Positions 18,489 through 27,725 of a stretch of DNA of 33,565 nucleotides are shown piece by piece. The position numbers and the translations under genes were made by a program. Each line of letters opens with the position of its first letter. The stretch's first letter is position 1. Under the pieces are notes generated by a model that worked only from the letters and a program-made list of their open reading frames with translations, did not search any database and was not told where the DNA came from. Source of the DNA: Segetibacter sp. Lineage in GTDB: Bacteria > Bacteroidota > Bacteroidia > Chitinophagales > Chitinophagaceae. Location of the stretch: NCBI GenBank assembly GCA_025963675.1, contig JAOQAJ010000301.1, forward strand, positions 1 to 33,565, written 5' to 3'.

Positions 18489-19406
18489 TTATAACTCCTC
18501 ACTGCTGGCTTTTTTCAGGAACTCTTTTTCGTCTTCGGTCAGCGAGTTATAGCCTTTGTGATGAATTTTATCAAGTAAATCATCTACCCGTTGTTGGGTT
18601 ACATGAGGCGTCTTTTCGAAAGGTTTCTGGTTAGACTTATAAAACAACTGATTTTTAGGTGGGTTTTTAAAATGCTTTTTTTCAGGTCTGAATAAATCGT
18701 CAGCCCAATTGACCACATCTATCATCCACTGGCTCCAGTCATTTCCTTTTTGAAGTTGCCAAACAAAAACGTAACCTACAAGTCCACCTGCCATTAATGC
18801 GGCTATATGACCAAAATTACCACCCTCAACAGTGCCGAGACGAATTAAAACAAAAACCGCGGTTAATACCCACAGCGGAATATTAATCATCGGAAATATC
18901 TTATATCTCGGAGCTAGTGCTGTAGTCGCTACTGCCAGGGCCATCAATGCAGGACCAGCACCTAACAATGGAGAAATACTGTTTACGTTTTGGCTTAAGG
19001 ATGGGATGAGGTTTACAGCGAGCAAAAAGATAACAGAACCGGCAAGACCGCCATAGAGATAGACAGGAATCAATTTCTTGTTACCTGCCAAATCCTGGAA
19101 AATGTAGCCAAACCCCCATAACCATAACATGCTGCTCACCAACTCTAACAATTTGTAATGCGAAAACATGTATAACAGCAACGTCCACGGACGTGTAGCA
19201 AAAACCGCAGGCTGAGCCGGAACCGAGATGTAACTCAAAACCTGGGATTCGAAAACACCTGCTGTACCATTATTCAGCATGTACACCATCCTGGTAAAGT
19301 TGAGCAGAATGTAAACGATTATGTTGAATACTATCAGCAGGACAAGCGAGTTACCGTCCTGCCCTAATGAAATCCTTTTCCTGCTGTTTTGCTGCAATAA
19401 ACTCAT
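18489..19406 (-). CDS. Rhomboid-family membrane protein lacking the catalytic Ser (putative pseudoprotease) with C-terminal soluble tail
   Basis: Multi-TM; GxSG position reads LLGAGPALMALAVA (Ser to Ala), His helix FGHIAALMAGGLVGY kept; C-terminal VDDLLDKIHHKGYNSLTEDEKEFLKKAS tail seen in Bacteroidota rhomboid-like proteins. Confidence 0.8.
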   Translation of the reverse strand: MSLLQQNSRKRISLGQDGNSLVLLIVFNIIVYILLNFTRMVYMLNNGTAGVFESQVLSYISVPAQPAVFATRPWTLLLYMFSHYKLLELVSSMLWLWGFGYIFQDLAGNKKLIPVYLYGGLAGSVIFLLAVNLIPSLSQNVNSISPLLGAGPALMALAVATTALAPRYKIFPMINIPLWVLTAVFVLIRLGTVEGGNFGHIAALMAGGLVGYVFVWQLQKGNDWSQWMIDVVNWADDLFRPEKKHFKNPPKNQLFYKSNQKPFEKTPHVTQQRVDDLLDKIHHKGYNSLTEDEKEFLKKASSEEL

Positions 19407-19427
19407 TTCAATGATTATTAGCGATCT

Positions 19428-20258
19428 CTATATGTCCGTAAAATTTCTGCGGTCATTTCTGTTCCACGTTAATACTAACAAAAAACCAACCAAACCACCA
19501 CCAATGTGCGCCCAGTGAGCAATATTATCGTTGGGATTATTCTGGAAAGCTGAAATAACTTCATACCCAAAATAGGCCAGGCCAATCCATTTGGCTTTTA
19601 CCCCCAGTACAAAATATAAATATAATTTCCTATTAGGAAATAAATAAATGTAAGCAGCTAAAACTCCGAAAACAGCGCCACTCGCTCCTATAGTCGGTTC
19701 GCTTAAAACGGAATAAGTATAAGATGAAATATATTGAAGAACAGTATTTGCCGCGCTGCTATTGCCGGGATCAGCCAAATACATCTGCAAGCTGGTTCGG
19801 GCACCCTCATACTGATTTAGTCCAAATTGATTATAAAATGCCTCAAAACTTTCAGCAGATGGATGAAGGTTCACAGCATAAAACTGGTTGACCAAGGGAT
19901 GCCATTGAAACCACAACCACAGCAATTGTATGAGTGCAGCGCCAATGCCGCACAAAAAGTAAAAGGTAAGAAACCTTTTTGGTCCCCATCTGTCCTCAAG
20001 CTCAGAACCGAACATCCACAAGGCAAACATGTTGTACACCAAATGCATCAGCCCGCCATGTAAAAACAGATGTGTAATGATTTGCCATGGTTGAAAAAGT
20101 GGAGACTTCACATGATGAAGACCGAATAGAGCTTCCATATTTATGGAACCCCCTTTTCCAATAGTACTCTGTGCAAGAAACGCAAGTACGTTTATAATAA
20201 GCAAATTTTTAATGACTGTGGGTAGGTTCTGATAGCTGCTCGGGCTGTATTGATTCAT
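19428..20258 (-). CDS. Rhomboid family intramembrane serine protease
   Basis: 276 aa; HLFLHGGLMHLVYNMFALWMFG, TIGASGAVFGVLAAY (catalytic Ser), NIAHWAHIGGGLVGF (catalytic His). Confidence 0.92.
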   Translation of the reverse strand: MNQYSPSSYQNLPTVIKNLLIINVLAFLAQSTIGKGGSINMEALFGLHHVKSPLFQPWQIITHLFLHGGLMHLVYNMFALWMFGSELEDRWGPKRFLTFYFLCGIGAALIQLLWLWFQWHPLVNQFYAVNLHPSAESFEAFYNQFGLNQYEGARTSLQMYLADPGNSSAANTVLQYISSYTYSVLSEPTIGASGAVFGVLAAYIYLFPNRKLYLYFVLGVKAKWIGLAYFGYEVISAFQNNPNDNIAHWAHIGGGLVGFLLVLTWNRNDRRNFTDI

Positions 20259-20294
20259 GATACTTGATAGGTTAACAAAGGTATGCCGTAAAAG

Positions 20295-21695
20295 TTAGCG
20301 AAGTTTTAATTGCACGACGTTCTCAATATGTAAGGTATGGGGGAACATGTCTACCGGTTGAATTTTAGTCACCTGATATTTCTCATCCAGTATTGCCAGG
20401 TCGCGAGCCTGTGTCGCAGGATTGCAGCTGACATATACGATCGTCGGAGCTGCTATTGCAAGCAACTTCCTTACAAGTTTTTCATGCATACCAGCGCGTG
20501 GCGGATCAGTAATTATGACATCTGGTCGCCCATGGCTTTCAAAAAAAGCATCGTTGCAAATCTCGATCACATCACCGGCAAAAAAGGCAGCATTTTCAAG
20601 ATGGTTTAAAAGTGCATTTTCTTTTGCATCCGCAATTGCATCTTCAACAACTTCGACACCTACGATTTTATTTGCCAGCTTACTTACAAAAATGCCAATG
20701 GAACCGGTGCCGCAGTATAAGTCATAAACAGTTTGCGTTCCATTTAGTTCTGCAAATTCACGTGTTACCTGGTATAATTTTTCCCCTTGCGCCGTATTGG
20801 TCTGAAAAAAAGATTTAGGTGAAATTTTGAATTCAAAGTCTTCAAGCTTTTCTATTATATAACCTTTCCCGGAATAAATGATCGGGTCAAGATCATTTAG
20901 ACTGTCGTTTCTTTTAGGGTTAATAGTGTAGAGAAGGGTAGTTATTTCAGGAAACTTATTTTGAATAAACTGCAGCAGATCCGGTGTTATTTTTTTGTCT
21001 TCATAACCAACTACCAGGTTTACCATTATTTCACCTGTAGTTGCAATTCTTATTAAAAGATTTCGCAGGTAGCCGGTATGGTGACGAATATCGTAGTGCG
21101 TTAACTCATGTCGTTTGGCATATTCCCAAATTGCCAGCCGGATAAAATTGGTAGGTTCTGTTTGTAAATGACATTCATAAATCGGAACTACCTTATCAAA
21201 AAAACCTCTTGCATGAAAACCTGCCACATTTTCGTTTGGAGACACGTCGGGGTTGTTTAGTTCTTCGGCTAAAAGAAACCTTTTGTTCGAAAAAGTATAT
21301 TCCATCTTGTTACGGTACCGGGTAGTATGTTCAGCACCAATGATGGGCATCATTTCGGGCAAGACTACTTTACCAATCCGCTTCAGGTTATCTGCAACCT
21401 GTTGTTGCTTATATTGTAATTGTTGTGCATAAGGAAGCATCTGCCACTGGCATCCTCCGCAAACGCCGAAATGCTGGCAAAAAGGCTCAATTCGTAAATC
21501 GCTGTATTTATGATAGTGTAATGCAATCCCTTCCCCCCAGTCTTTTTTATTTTTTTGAAGTAACACGTCCACTTCATCGCCCGGAATTGTATTCTCCACA
21601 AAAATCACTTTTCCTTCAACCCGTGCAAGCGATTTCCCTTCTGCAGCATAATTCTCCATAACCACGTTATGCAAAACAACTTTCTTCCTTTTCAT
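20295..21695 (-). CDS. rlmD: 23S rRNA (uracil-5-)-methyltransferase, RlmD/RumA type (start trimmed to MKRKKVVL)
   Basis: TRAM-like N-terminus, CQHFGVCGGCQWQMLPYAQQLQYKQ Fe-S Cys cluster, SFFQTNTAQGEKLY, VYDLYCGTGSIGIFV, DPPRAGMHEKLV, VYVSCNPATQARDL. Confidence 0.9.
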   Translation of the reverse strand: MKRKKVVLHNVVMENYAAEGKSLARVEGKVIFVENTIPGDEVDVLLQKNKKDWGEGIALHYHKYSDLRIEPFCQHFGVCGGCQWQMLPYAQQLQYKQQQVADNLKRIGKVVLPEMMPIIGAEHTTRYRNKMEYTFSNKRFLLAEELNNPDVSPNENVAGFHARGFFDKVVPIYECHLQTEPTNFIRLAIWEYAKRHELTHYDIRHHTGYLRNLLIRIATTGEIMVNLVVGYEDKKITPDLLQFIQNKFPEITTLLYTINPKRNDSLNDLDPIIYSGKGYIIEKLEDFEFKISPKSFFQTNTAQGEKLYQVTREFAELNGTQTVYDLYCGTGSIGIFVSKLANKIVGVEVVEDAIADAKENALLNHLENAAFFAGDVIEICNDAFFESHGRPDVIITDPPRAGMHEKLVRKLLAIAAPTIVYVSCNPATQARDLAILDEKYQVTKIQPVDMFPHTLHIENVVQLKLR

Positions 21696-21791
21696 GCTGC
21701 AAAAGTATAGTGAAGTGAAACGTGAAATGTGAAACGTAAAACCTTTATGCTTTTGTTTTTTTATGATACCAGCAAAAGAATATCCATTAAA

Positions 21792-21815
21792 CATTGTTGT
21801 GTCACTCACGTGTAC
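21792..21815 (+). repeat. Dispersed repeat copy G (CATTGTTGTGTCACTCACGTGTAC)
   Basis: Two mismatches to copies D/E; GATACCAGCA box upstream. Confidence 0.85.
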
Positions 21816-21912
21816 TATCGATAGTTGCTTCTGCTGAAAAGACTTCTTATTTTAGCTTTATTCGTCCTAAGCGAATCGGCATTAAAAAAACTTTAGACCC
21901 CGAACCAAAAAC

Positions 21913-22590
21913 ATGAGCAGTTCTACAAATGAAAATTCAGGTTCAGGAGAAGCTTTAATTATATCGTACCTAAACCTGCGGAAGTTTGTTGGAATATTAG
22001 GAGTTGCGCTACCCTTTGTTTCGATTGTTGGGACTTATATTTTTAGTGATTGCAGAACCCTGCTTCCTTCAATAAGTCAGTATTATTATTCTGTAATGGG
22101 AGACTTTTTTGTTGGAACCCTTTGCGGTGTTGCCATCTTTTTATTTTCCTACAAAGGCTATAATACCTGGGATAAAGTATTAACGAACGTTGCAGGGGTA
22201 TGTGCTGTCGCTTCTGCCTTTTTCCCAACACACATTAACAGAGATTACATTTTATGTTATTCAACTGATCGTGATGTTACTAACTTTTCAGATATAACCC
22301 ATACCATCACTTCAGGTCTATTCTTTATTTCACTTGCCGCCATCAGCATTTTTTTATTTACCAAATCTAAAGGTGTGATGACTGCGGAAAAGAAAATGCG
22401 CAACAAAATATATCGTGTGTGCGGTTATACTATGATTGCAGCTATCTTATTAATTGGTCTATATAGAATTCCTGCGATTCATGTTTATTTCGAAAGGTAT
22501 AAGCCAACAGTTATTTTAGAGACCCTTGCTTTAATTGCATTCGGTTTTTCGTGGCTTACCAAAGGTGAGTTCTTATTGAAAGACGAATGA
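21913..22590 (+). CDS. Multi-pass integral membrane protein of unknown function
   Basis: 225 aa, about six hydrophobic segments; SISQYYYSVMGDFFVGTLCGVAIFLFSYKGYNTWDKVLTNVAGVCAVASAFFPT. Confidence 0.75.
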   Translation: MSSSTNENSGSGEALIISYLNLRKFVGILGVALPFVSIVGTYIFSDCRTLLPSISQYYYSVMGDFFVGTLCGVAIFLFSYKGYNTWDKVLTNVAGVCAVASAFFPTHINRDYILCYSTDRDVTNFSDITHTITSGLFFISLAAISIFLFTKSKGVMTAEKKMRNKIYRVCGYTMIAAILLIGLYRIPAIHVYFERYKPTVILETLALIAFGFSWLTKGEFLLKDE

Positions 22591-22783
22591 TTCGGGCCGT
22601 CAACTTAAAAGCAGTTTTTTATTTCGCTTTTAAAAAAAAGAACAAAACATTTGTTGTCTCCCTCTTTTAAGTGTTCACGAGGACACTTAAAAGTAAAAGA
22701 AAAACCGGGACCCGTACCGTTGAATGTAACCCAACCATCCTCGCTCCCGGCAGTGCAATCATTTTTCATATAGCAACTCGTGT

Positions 22784-22828
22784 TAATAGCAAAGGTCGCC
22801 TGTAAAAAACAGGCGACCTTTGCTATTA
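22784..22828. repeat. Perfect 20-bp-stem hairpin (loop AAAAA) just downstream of the M43 protease gene
   Basis: TAATAGCAAAGGTCGCCTGT-aaaaa-ACAGGCGACCTTTGCTATTA, read directly. Confidence 0.9.
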
Positions 22829-22848
22829 TATTAAGTGATGCTGAATGT

Positions 22849-23838
22849 TTATTGTGCGAAAGATGCTCTTGGCCCTCCATTAGAGAAAACTGCAAGCATT
22901 CTATCTCTTTGCCCGTTTGTAAACATATACATGCATTGGTCGTAAGTATAATCCATGTAGTTCATAGTCATTTCACGCGGCGTGCCTGTGCAAGTGCTTA
23001 AGTGAGGCTGTGCAGGGCAACCACCATTTGAGGTATTGTGTTGAGGTGTATCTCCGACCTGGTCAGTACCACAGGTAGCATCACCCCAGATATGACGAAG
23101 GTTCATCCAATGGCCTACTTCGTGAGTAGCGGTTCTGCCTAAGTTGTAATTGCTTGTATAAGTACCTGTCGCTTTGGTCTGGCTTCCAAAGGCTGAATAA
23201 AGTATTACCACTCCGTCAGTGGCTGCATTTCCACCTGGAAACTGTGCATACCCCAATAAACCCCGTCCAAGATTACAGGACCACATGTTTAGGTAATACT
23301 TGGCGTCGAGAGGGTTGCTTCCGCCTTTGGCAGTTCTCTTAACATCATCATTTGAGCTAAAACTTGTTTTTTTAGTTGGTACACGAACGATCTTATCTAA
23401 AACAAACCGAACGCCTACTTTCGTTTGCTCATCCTTAAATTCAAGAGGCGTATTTGCCCCGTCTGCATTGGTATTATTAAAATCCTCATTCAAAACAGTT
23501 ATCTGCGATTGTACCTGAGCGTCACTAATATTTTCAGCAGCAGTACGGTACACCACATGTACTGCCACAGGAATTTCAATTACTCCATTTACCAAACGAT
23601 AGGCACCTGGATTCTTAATTACTTTTTTAGTGTAAGCTTCGATCTCATCCATATGTCTTCTCAACGATGGATCTGCGGCGATCTGTTCTTCCAGAACTTC
23701 ATGCGACGCACAACTGCGTTCCATTATAACAGGAGTTTCTAACTGCTGTTCTTCTTCCCGGGCAATTTTTGCATCCTGCTTATTACAGGACAGAACGAGC
23801 AATAGCAAGCCTAATAGTGAGGTGGATAGTTTTCTCAT
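22849..23838 (-). CDS. Secreted M43 (pappalysin/cytophagalysin-like) zinc metalloprotease
   Basis: 329 aa; lipoprotein-like N-terminus (LLLLVLSCNK), TATHEVGHWMNLRHIWGD (HExxHxxxxxH), MNYMDYTYDQCMYMFTNGQRDRM (Met-turn). Confidence 0.92.
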   Translation of the reverse strand: MRKLSTSLLGLLLLVLSCNKQDAKIAREEEQQLETPVIMERSCASHEVLEEQIAADPSLRRHMDEIEAYTKKVIKNPGAYRLVNGVIEIPVAVHVVYRTAAENISDAQVQSQITVLNEDFNNTNADGANTPLEFKDEQTKVGVRFVLDKIVRVPTKKTSFSSNDDVKRTAKGGSNPLDAKYYLNMWSCNLGRGLLGYAQFPGGNAATDGVVILYSAFGSQTKATGTYTSNYNLGRTATHEVGHWMNLRHIWGDATCGTDQVGDTPQHNTSNGGCPAQPHLSTCTGTPREMTMNYMDYTYDQCMYMFTNGQRDRMLAVFSNGGPRASFAQ

Positions 23839-23986
23839 GATACTTAAATTTTTGTTAACTTAAAGGTATTAGTAATATAATAACTTTTATAATATTTAAT
23901 TAATAGATACCGGTCATATTGATAAATGAGTAATGGTACAAAAAACGATTACCGGAATTGAGCAGGTTGCTGAAGCAAGCACAGCA

Positions 23987-24010
23987 GTAAAAGTGAGTGA
24001 CACAACGATG
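23987..24010 (-). repeat. Dispersed repeat copy H (CATCGTTGTGTCACTCACTTTTAC)
   Basis: One mismatch to copies D/E on minus strand. Confidence 0.85.
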
Positions 24011-24197
24011 TTCAATTATTTATTCGACCGCTTGTTACCCAAAAAAATACTTTCGCTATTTTATTAAAATAACCAGAATTACAATAAAAACCATTTTCAG
24101 AGGTTATTACATTTGGCCTTGGGTAATTAACAAATTGAAAAAAACTCTTTGCCATTTTAAAGATATTTTTACAACTAATCCTATATTAGAAAACAGT

Positions 24198-25712
24198 ATG
24201 AGGCGATTCGTATTTACATGCATGGCAGTTATATTGATTAGCCTGGCATCGGCAGCACAAAATAAAACGGTAAAGAAAACGGCCGGTACTCCAGCAAAAA
24301 CCCCCGCTGCGGCAGCAGCAAAAACATCTGGTGGTTACAATATTCCAATTACACTTACACCTTTTAAGAACACCTGGGTTTATTTGGGATGCTATTTTGG
24401 TAAATATAAAAATCTGTCTGACTCGGCATGGTTAAACGAAAAAAGCCAGGGGGTATTTAAAGGAAAAGAGAAATTGCCTCGTGGAATCTACTTCGCCGTA
24501 TCACCACAGAAATACCTGTTATTCGAATTTTTGATGGATAAGGATCAAAACTTTTCGATCAAAGCAGACACAACCAACCTTTCAAATGTTACTATAACCG
24601 GCTCTGCAGATAACCAGATGTTCCAGGACTACACAAAATTTCTTGCTCAAAAAACCCCAATGCTGTCCGCTTTGCAAAAACAATTGAGTGAGGCAAAGAC
24701 AGCAAAAGACTCTGGCTTGCTAAGAACTGCAATGACGAGGGCAAATAAAGAATTACAGGATTACAGAGAAACGTTCTCAAAAACGCATCCGACCTCAATG
24801 CTTGCAAGTTTTTTTTACGCGATGAAAAGGCCCGAAATTCCTGCTATTCCAATGGGTAAAAACGGCAAGGCCGATTCGTTGCATCCTTACAGATATGTGA
24901 AAGACAATTGGTGGCAGGGTGTGGCATTTGACGACGAAAGCCTTGTACGTACTCCTTTTTTTGAGCCTAAGCTCGAAGAATATTTTAAATATTATGTTGC
25001 GCCGGAACCCGACTCGGTCATTAGTGAAGTAAACTATATGCTGTTGGTATCGCGTGAAAACCGCGAAATGTTTAAGTACCTGCTGGGTAAGTTTACCGAT
25101 AAATACATCAACCCTGAATACATGGGCCAGGAGAAAGTTTTCCTTTTTCTTTTTGATAAGTACTATAGCAAAGGCGATACGGCGTGGCTTAATTCAAAAC
25201 AGACAAAGTTTATTTTTGACCGAGCGTACAGCCTTATGGCCAACCAGCTTGGCGAGCCGGCAGCAGACCTGGTTATGGCCGACACAAGTGGAAAACCGGT
25301 TTCATTGTATGGTATCAATGCTCCGTACACGTTTGTTACATTTTGGGATCCAAATTGCGGCCATTGTAAAGAAACTGTTCCAAGGATTGATTCGATATAC
25401 AGAGCAAAATGGAAAGGCCTTGGTGTAAAATTAGTTGGCGTAAATGTAGATGAGGGGGCAAACGAGGCGTGGAAAAAGTTTGTGAAGGAGAATAAGCTTG
25501 AAGGATGGGCGCACATGTACCAGACAAAAGCTGCAAGGGATGAAGAAACTAAAAAAGGGGTGGCGAATTTCAGGCAGTTATACGATGTTTATAAAACACC
25601 TACTTTGTATCTGCTCGATGCTCAAAAACGAATCATAGGTAAAATGCTGAGCATTGAACAATTCGATGACGTGCTCAAAGCCAAAATTAAATCTCCAACC
25701 ACTGCTAAATAA
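24198..25712 (+). CDS. Thioredoxin-like/redoxin domain secreted protein with N-terminal DUF4369/DUF5106-like region
   Basis: Signal peptide from MRRFVFTCMAV; C-terminal FVTFWDPNCGHCKETVPRIDSIY (CxxC) and TPTLYLLDAQKRIIGK. Start trimmed from ORF call. Confidence 0.82.
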   Translation: MRRFVFTCMAVILISLASAAQNKTVKKTAGTPAKTPAAAAAKTSGGYNIPITLTPFKNTWVYLGCYFGKYKNLSDSAWLNEKSQGVFKGKEKLPRGIYFAVSPQKYLLFEFLMDKDQNFSIKADTTNLSNVTITGSADNQMFQDYTKFLAQKTPMLSALQKQLSEAKTAKDSGLLRTAMTRANKELQDYRETFSKTHPTSMLASFFYAMKRPEIPAIPMGKNGKADSLHPYRYVKDNWWQGVAFDDESLVRTPFFEPKLEEYFKYYVAPEPDSVISEVNYMLLVSRENREMFKYLLGKFTDKYINPEYMGQEKVFLFLFDKYYSKGDTAWLNSKQTKFIFDRAYSLMANQLGEPAADLVMADTSGKPVSLYGINAPYTFVTFWDPNCGHCKETVPRIDSIYRAKWKGLGVKLVGVNVDEGANEAWKKFVKENKLEGWAHMYQTKAARDEETKKGVANFRQLYDVYKTPTLYLLDAQKRIIGKMLSIEQFDDVLKAKIKSPTTAK

Positions 25713-25725
25713 TAGTTCAACTTAC

Positions 25726-27651
25726 ATGAAGAAAGTTGCATTGGCTTTTGCTTCTGTATTACTCGTAACTGCGTCTTTTGCTCAAAATATTTTTTATTAT
25801 GGTAAAAATGCTGTTACAAAAGATGAATTTGTAAGAGCATTTAATAAAAATCCAACGGCCGGAACAGATCGTAAAAAAGCATTAAAAGAATATTTAGATC
25901 TGTACATCAATTTTAAGCTGAAAGTTCAAGCTGCATTTGATGAAGGCATGCATAAAAATGCTACCCAGCAATTTGAGTTACAAAATTTTAAGAAGCAGAT
26001 TGCAGACAATATCATCAACGATGAAGCAAATGTAAAAACGCTGGTAAAGCAGGCGTTTGACAGAAATCAGAAAGAAATCAATCTTCTGCAGGTTTTTGTT
26101 GAGGTACCTACCGGTGGCGACACGATTGAAGCATTTAAAAGAATTCAATCCGCATACAGGCAACTAAAAGAAGGGAAAGATTTTGGTGCGGTGGCCCAGG
26201 AATTTTCAACAGATGAGGCAACCAAACAATCTAAAGGTAATCTCGGATTTATCACCGTTTTCACGCTTCCTTACAATATTGAAAATGAGGTTTACAAGTT
26301 AAAAGCAAACTCGTTTTCTACTGTAGTAAAAAGCAAAGCCGGTTATCATATTTTCAAAAATGCGGGTGAGAGAAACTCTTTAGGTTCACGACGTGTTGCA
26401 CAAATATTAGTTGCCGTTCCACCTGATGCTACACCTGAAGATAAAATTTCTGCTGGCCGAAAAGCTGATAGTTTATATAACCTTCTTACAACCGGAACTG
26501 ATTTCGCAGAACTAGCTGTAAAAGCCAGTAACGATGCAAGCAGCAGCAATAACGGAGGAGAATTACCGGAGTTTTCAACCGGCACTTATAATTCAGATTT
26601 TGAAAATGTGGCTTTTTCTTTAAAAAACGTCGGTCAGGTTTCGAAACCTTTTCAGACAACATTCGGTTACCATATATTAAAGTTGATTGAAGCAAAGCCC
26701 GCCGCGACTGACATAAATGATCCGGTAACGTTCGCTGCTTTTCAGGAAAAGGTAATAAAGGATAACAGATTGGAGCTTTCAAAAAAGGAGCTGATTCAAA
26801 AGAAATTGGCGGTTATTAAATACAAAGCTTCTGCCTTTAATACAAACGATCTGTACGCTTATACGAACAATGCCTTGCAAAAAGAAAATCCGGTTGCAGT
26901 AAAAGGAATCAATGGAAATACGCCACTGTTTTCATTTGCTAAACAAAACATAAAGGCATCAGACTGGGTAAAGTTTGTAAAAGGTCATCCTAATAATTCT
27001 TACTTAACGAATGTAGAACGGTATAAGGAATTGTATAAAGAATACGTAGGGACTGTTGCAAACGAGTATTATCAAAACCATCTTGAAGACTATAATAGCG
27101 AATACTTAAAACAGGTGCAAGAGTTTAAAGAAGCCAACCTCTTGTTTGGAATAATGGACAAGAAAGTTTGGGGGAAGGCAAACATCGATTCTTCAGGGTT
27201 GTTGCAATATTACCATCTACATCAGTCGAAATATGTCTGGCCTGCTAGTGCCGATGTCATTCTTGTTACCAGCAAGAATGAAATGATTGCGCAGGAAATG
27301 CAACAAAAACTAAAAGGAAATTTGAATAACTGGAGACAACTTACCAGCGATAAAGGTTCGGACGTAACTGCTGACAGCGGGAGATATGAACTAGCGCAAT
27401 TACCTGTGTTGGACCGAACAAATTTCACGGCGGGTTTAATTACCGCGCCGGTGAAAAATCTATATGATGGTACGTCTACCTTCAACTGTATCATTAAAGT
27501 GTACAACGAACCGGGGCAGCGAAGTTTCGAAGAGGCACGCGGAATGGTTATAAGTGATTATCAACAGGTGCTTGAAGATAAGTGGATCGCTGAGTTGAAA
27601 AAGAAGTATTTAGTTAAAGTAAATGAAGCGGTTTTTCAATCAATAAAATAG
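25726..27651 (+). CDS. Periplasmic peptidylprolyl isomerase (PpiC/SurA-type, two parvulin-like domains)
   Basis: Signal peptide MKKVALAFASVLLVTASFAQ; two rotamase-like units (FSTDEATKQSKGNLGFITVFTLPYNIENEVYKL...GYHIFK; ASNDASSSNNGGELPEFSTGTYNSDFENVAFSLKNVGQVSKPFQTTFGYHILKL). Confidence 0.87.
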   Translation: MKKVALAFASVLLVTASFAQNIFYYGKNAVTKDEFVRAFNKNPTAGTDRKKALKEYLDLYINFKLKVQAAFDEGMHKNATQQFELQNFKKQIADNIINDEANVKTLVKQAFDRNQKEINLLQVFVEVPTGGDTIEAFKRIQSAYRQLKEGKDFGAVAQEFSTDEATKQSKGNLGFITVFTLPYNIENEVYKLKANSFSTVVKSKAGYHIFKNAGERNSLGSRRVAQILVAVPPDATPEDKISAGRKADSLYNLLTTGTDFAELAVKASNDASSSNNGGELPEFSTGTYNSDFENVAFSLKNVGQVSKPFQTTFGYHILKLIEAKPAATDINDPVTFAAFQEKVIKDNRLELSKKELIQKKLAVIKYKASAFNTNDLYAYTNNALQKENPVAVKGINGNTPLFSFAKQNIKASDWVKFVKGHPNNSYLTNVERYKELYKEYVGTVANEYYQNHLEDYNSEYLKQVQEFKEANLLFGIMDKKVWGKANIDSSGLLQYYHLHQSKYVWPASADVILVTSKNEMIAQEMQQKLKGNLNNWRQLTSDKGSDVTADSGRYELAQLPVLDRTNFTAGLITAPVKNLYDGTSTFNCIIKVYNEPGQRSFEEARGMVISDYQQVLEDKWIAELKKKYLVKVNEAVFQSIK

Positions 27652-27664
27652 GCCCTGCAAGAAT

Positions 27665-27714
27665 TGGTGATAAAATAAAAAGAGGGAAATTTCCCTCTTT
27701 TTATTTTATCACCA
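27665..27714. terminator. Bidirectional terminator: 50-bp perfect palindrome between convergent ppiC-like gene and metF
   Basis: TGGTGATAAAATAAAAAGAGGGAAA|TTTCCCTCTTTTTATTTTATCACCA, exact self-complement. Confidence 0.9.
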
Positions 27715-27725
27715 GATTACAAAAA

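Noticed and set aside
20295-21809. Extended N-terminus of rlmD (MSDTTMFNGYSFAGIIKKQKHKGFTF...)
   Set aside because: Upstream part translates the GTGAAA micro-repeat and dispersed repeat copy G; MKRKKVVL start at 21695 is far more likely.
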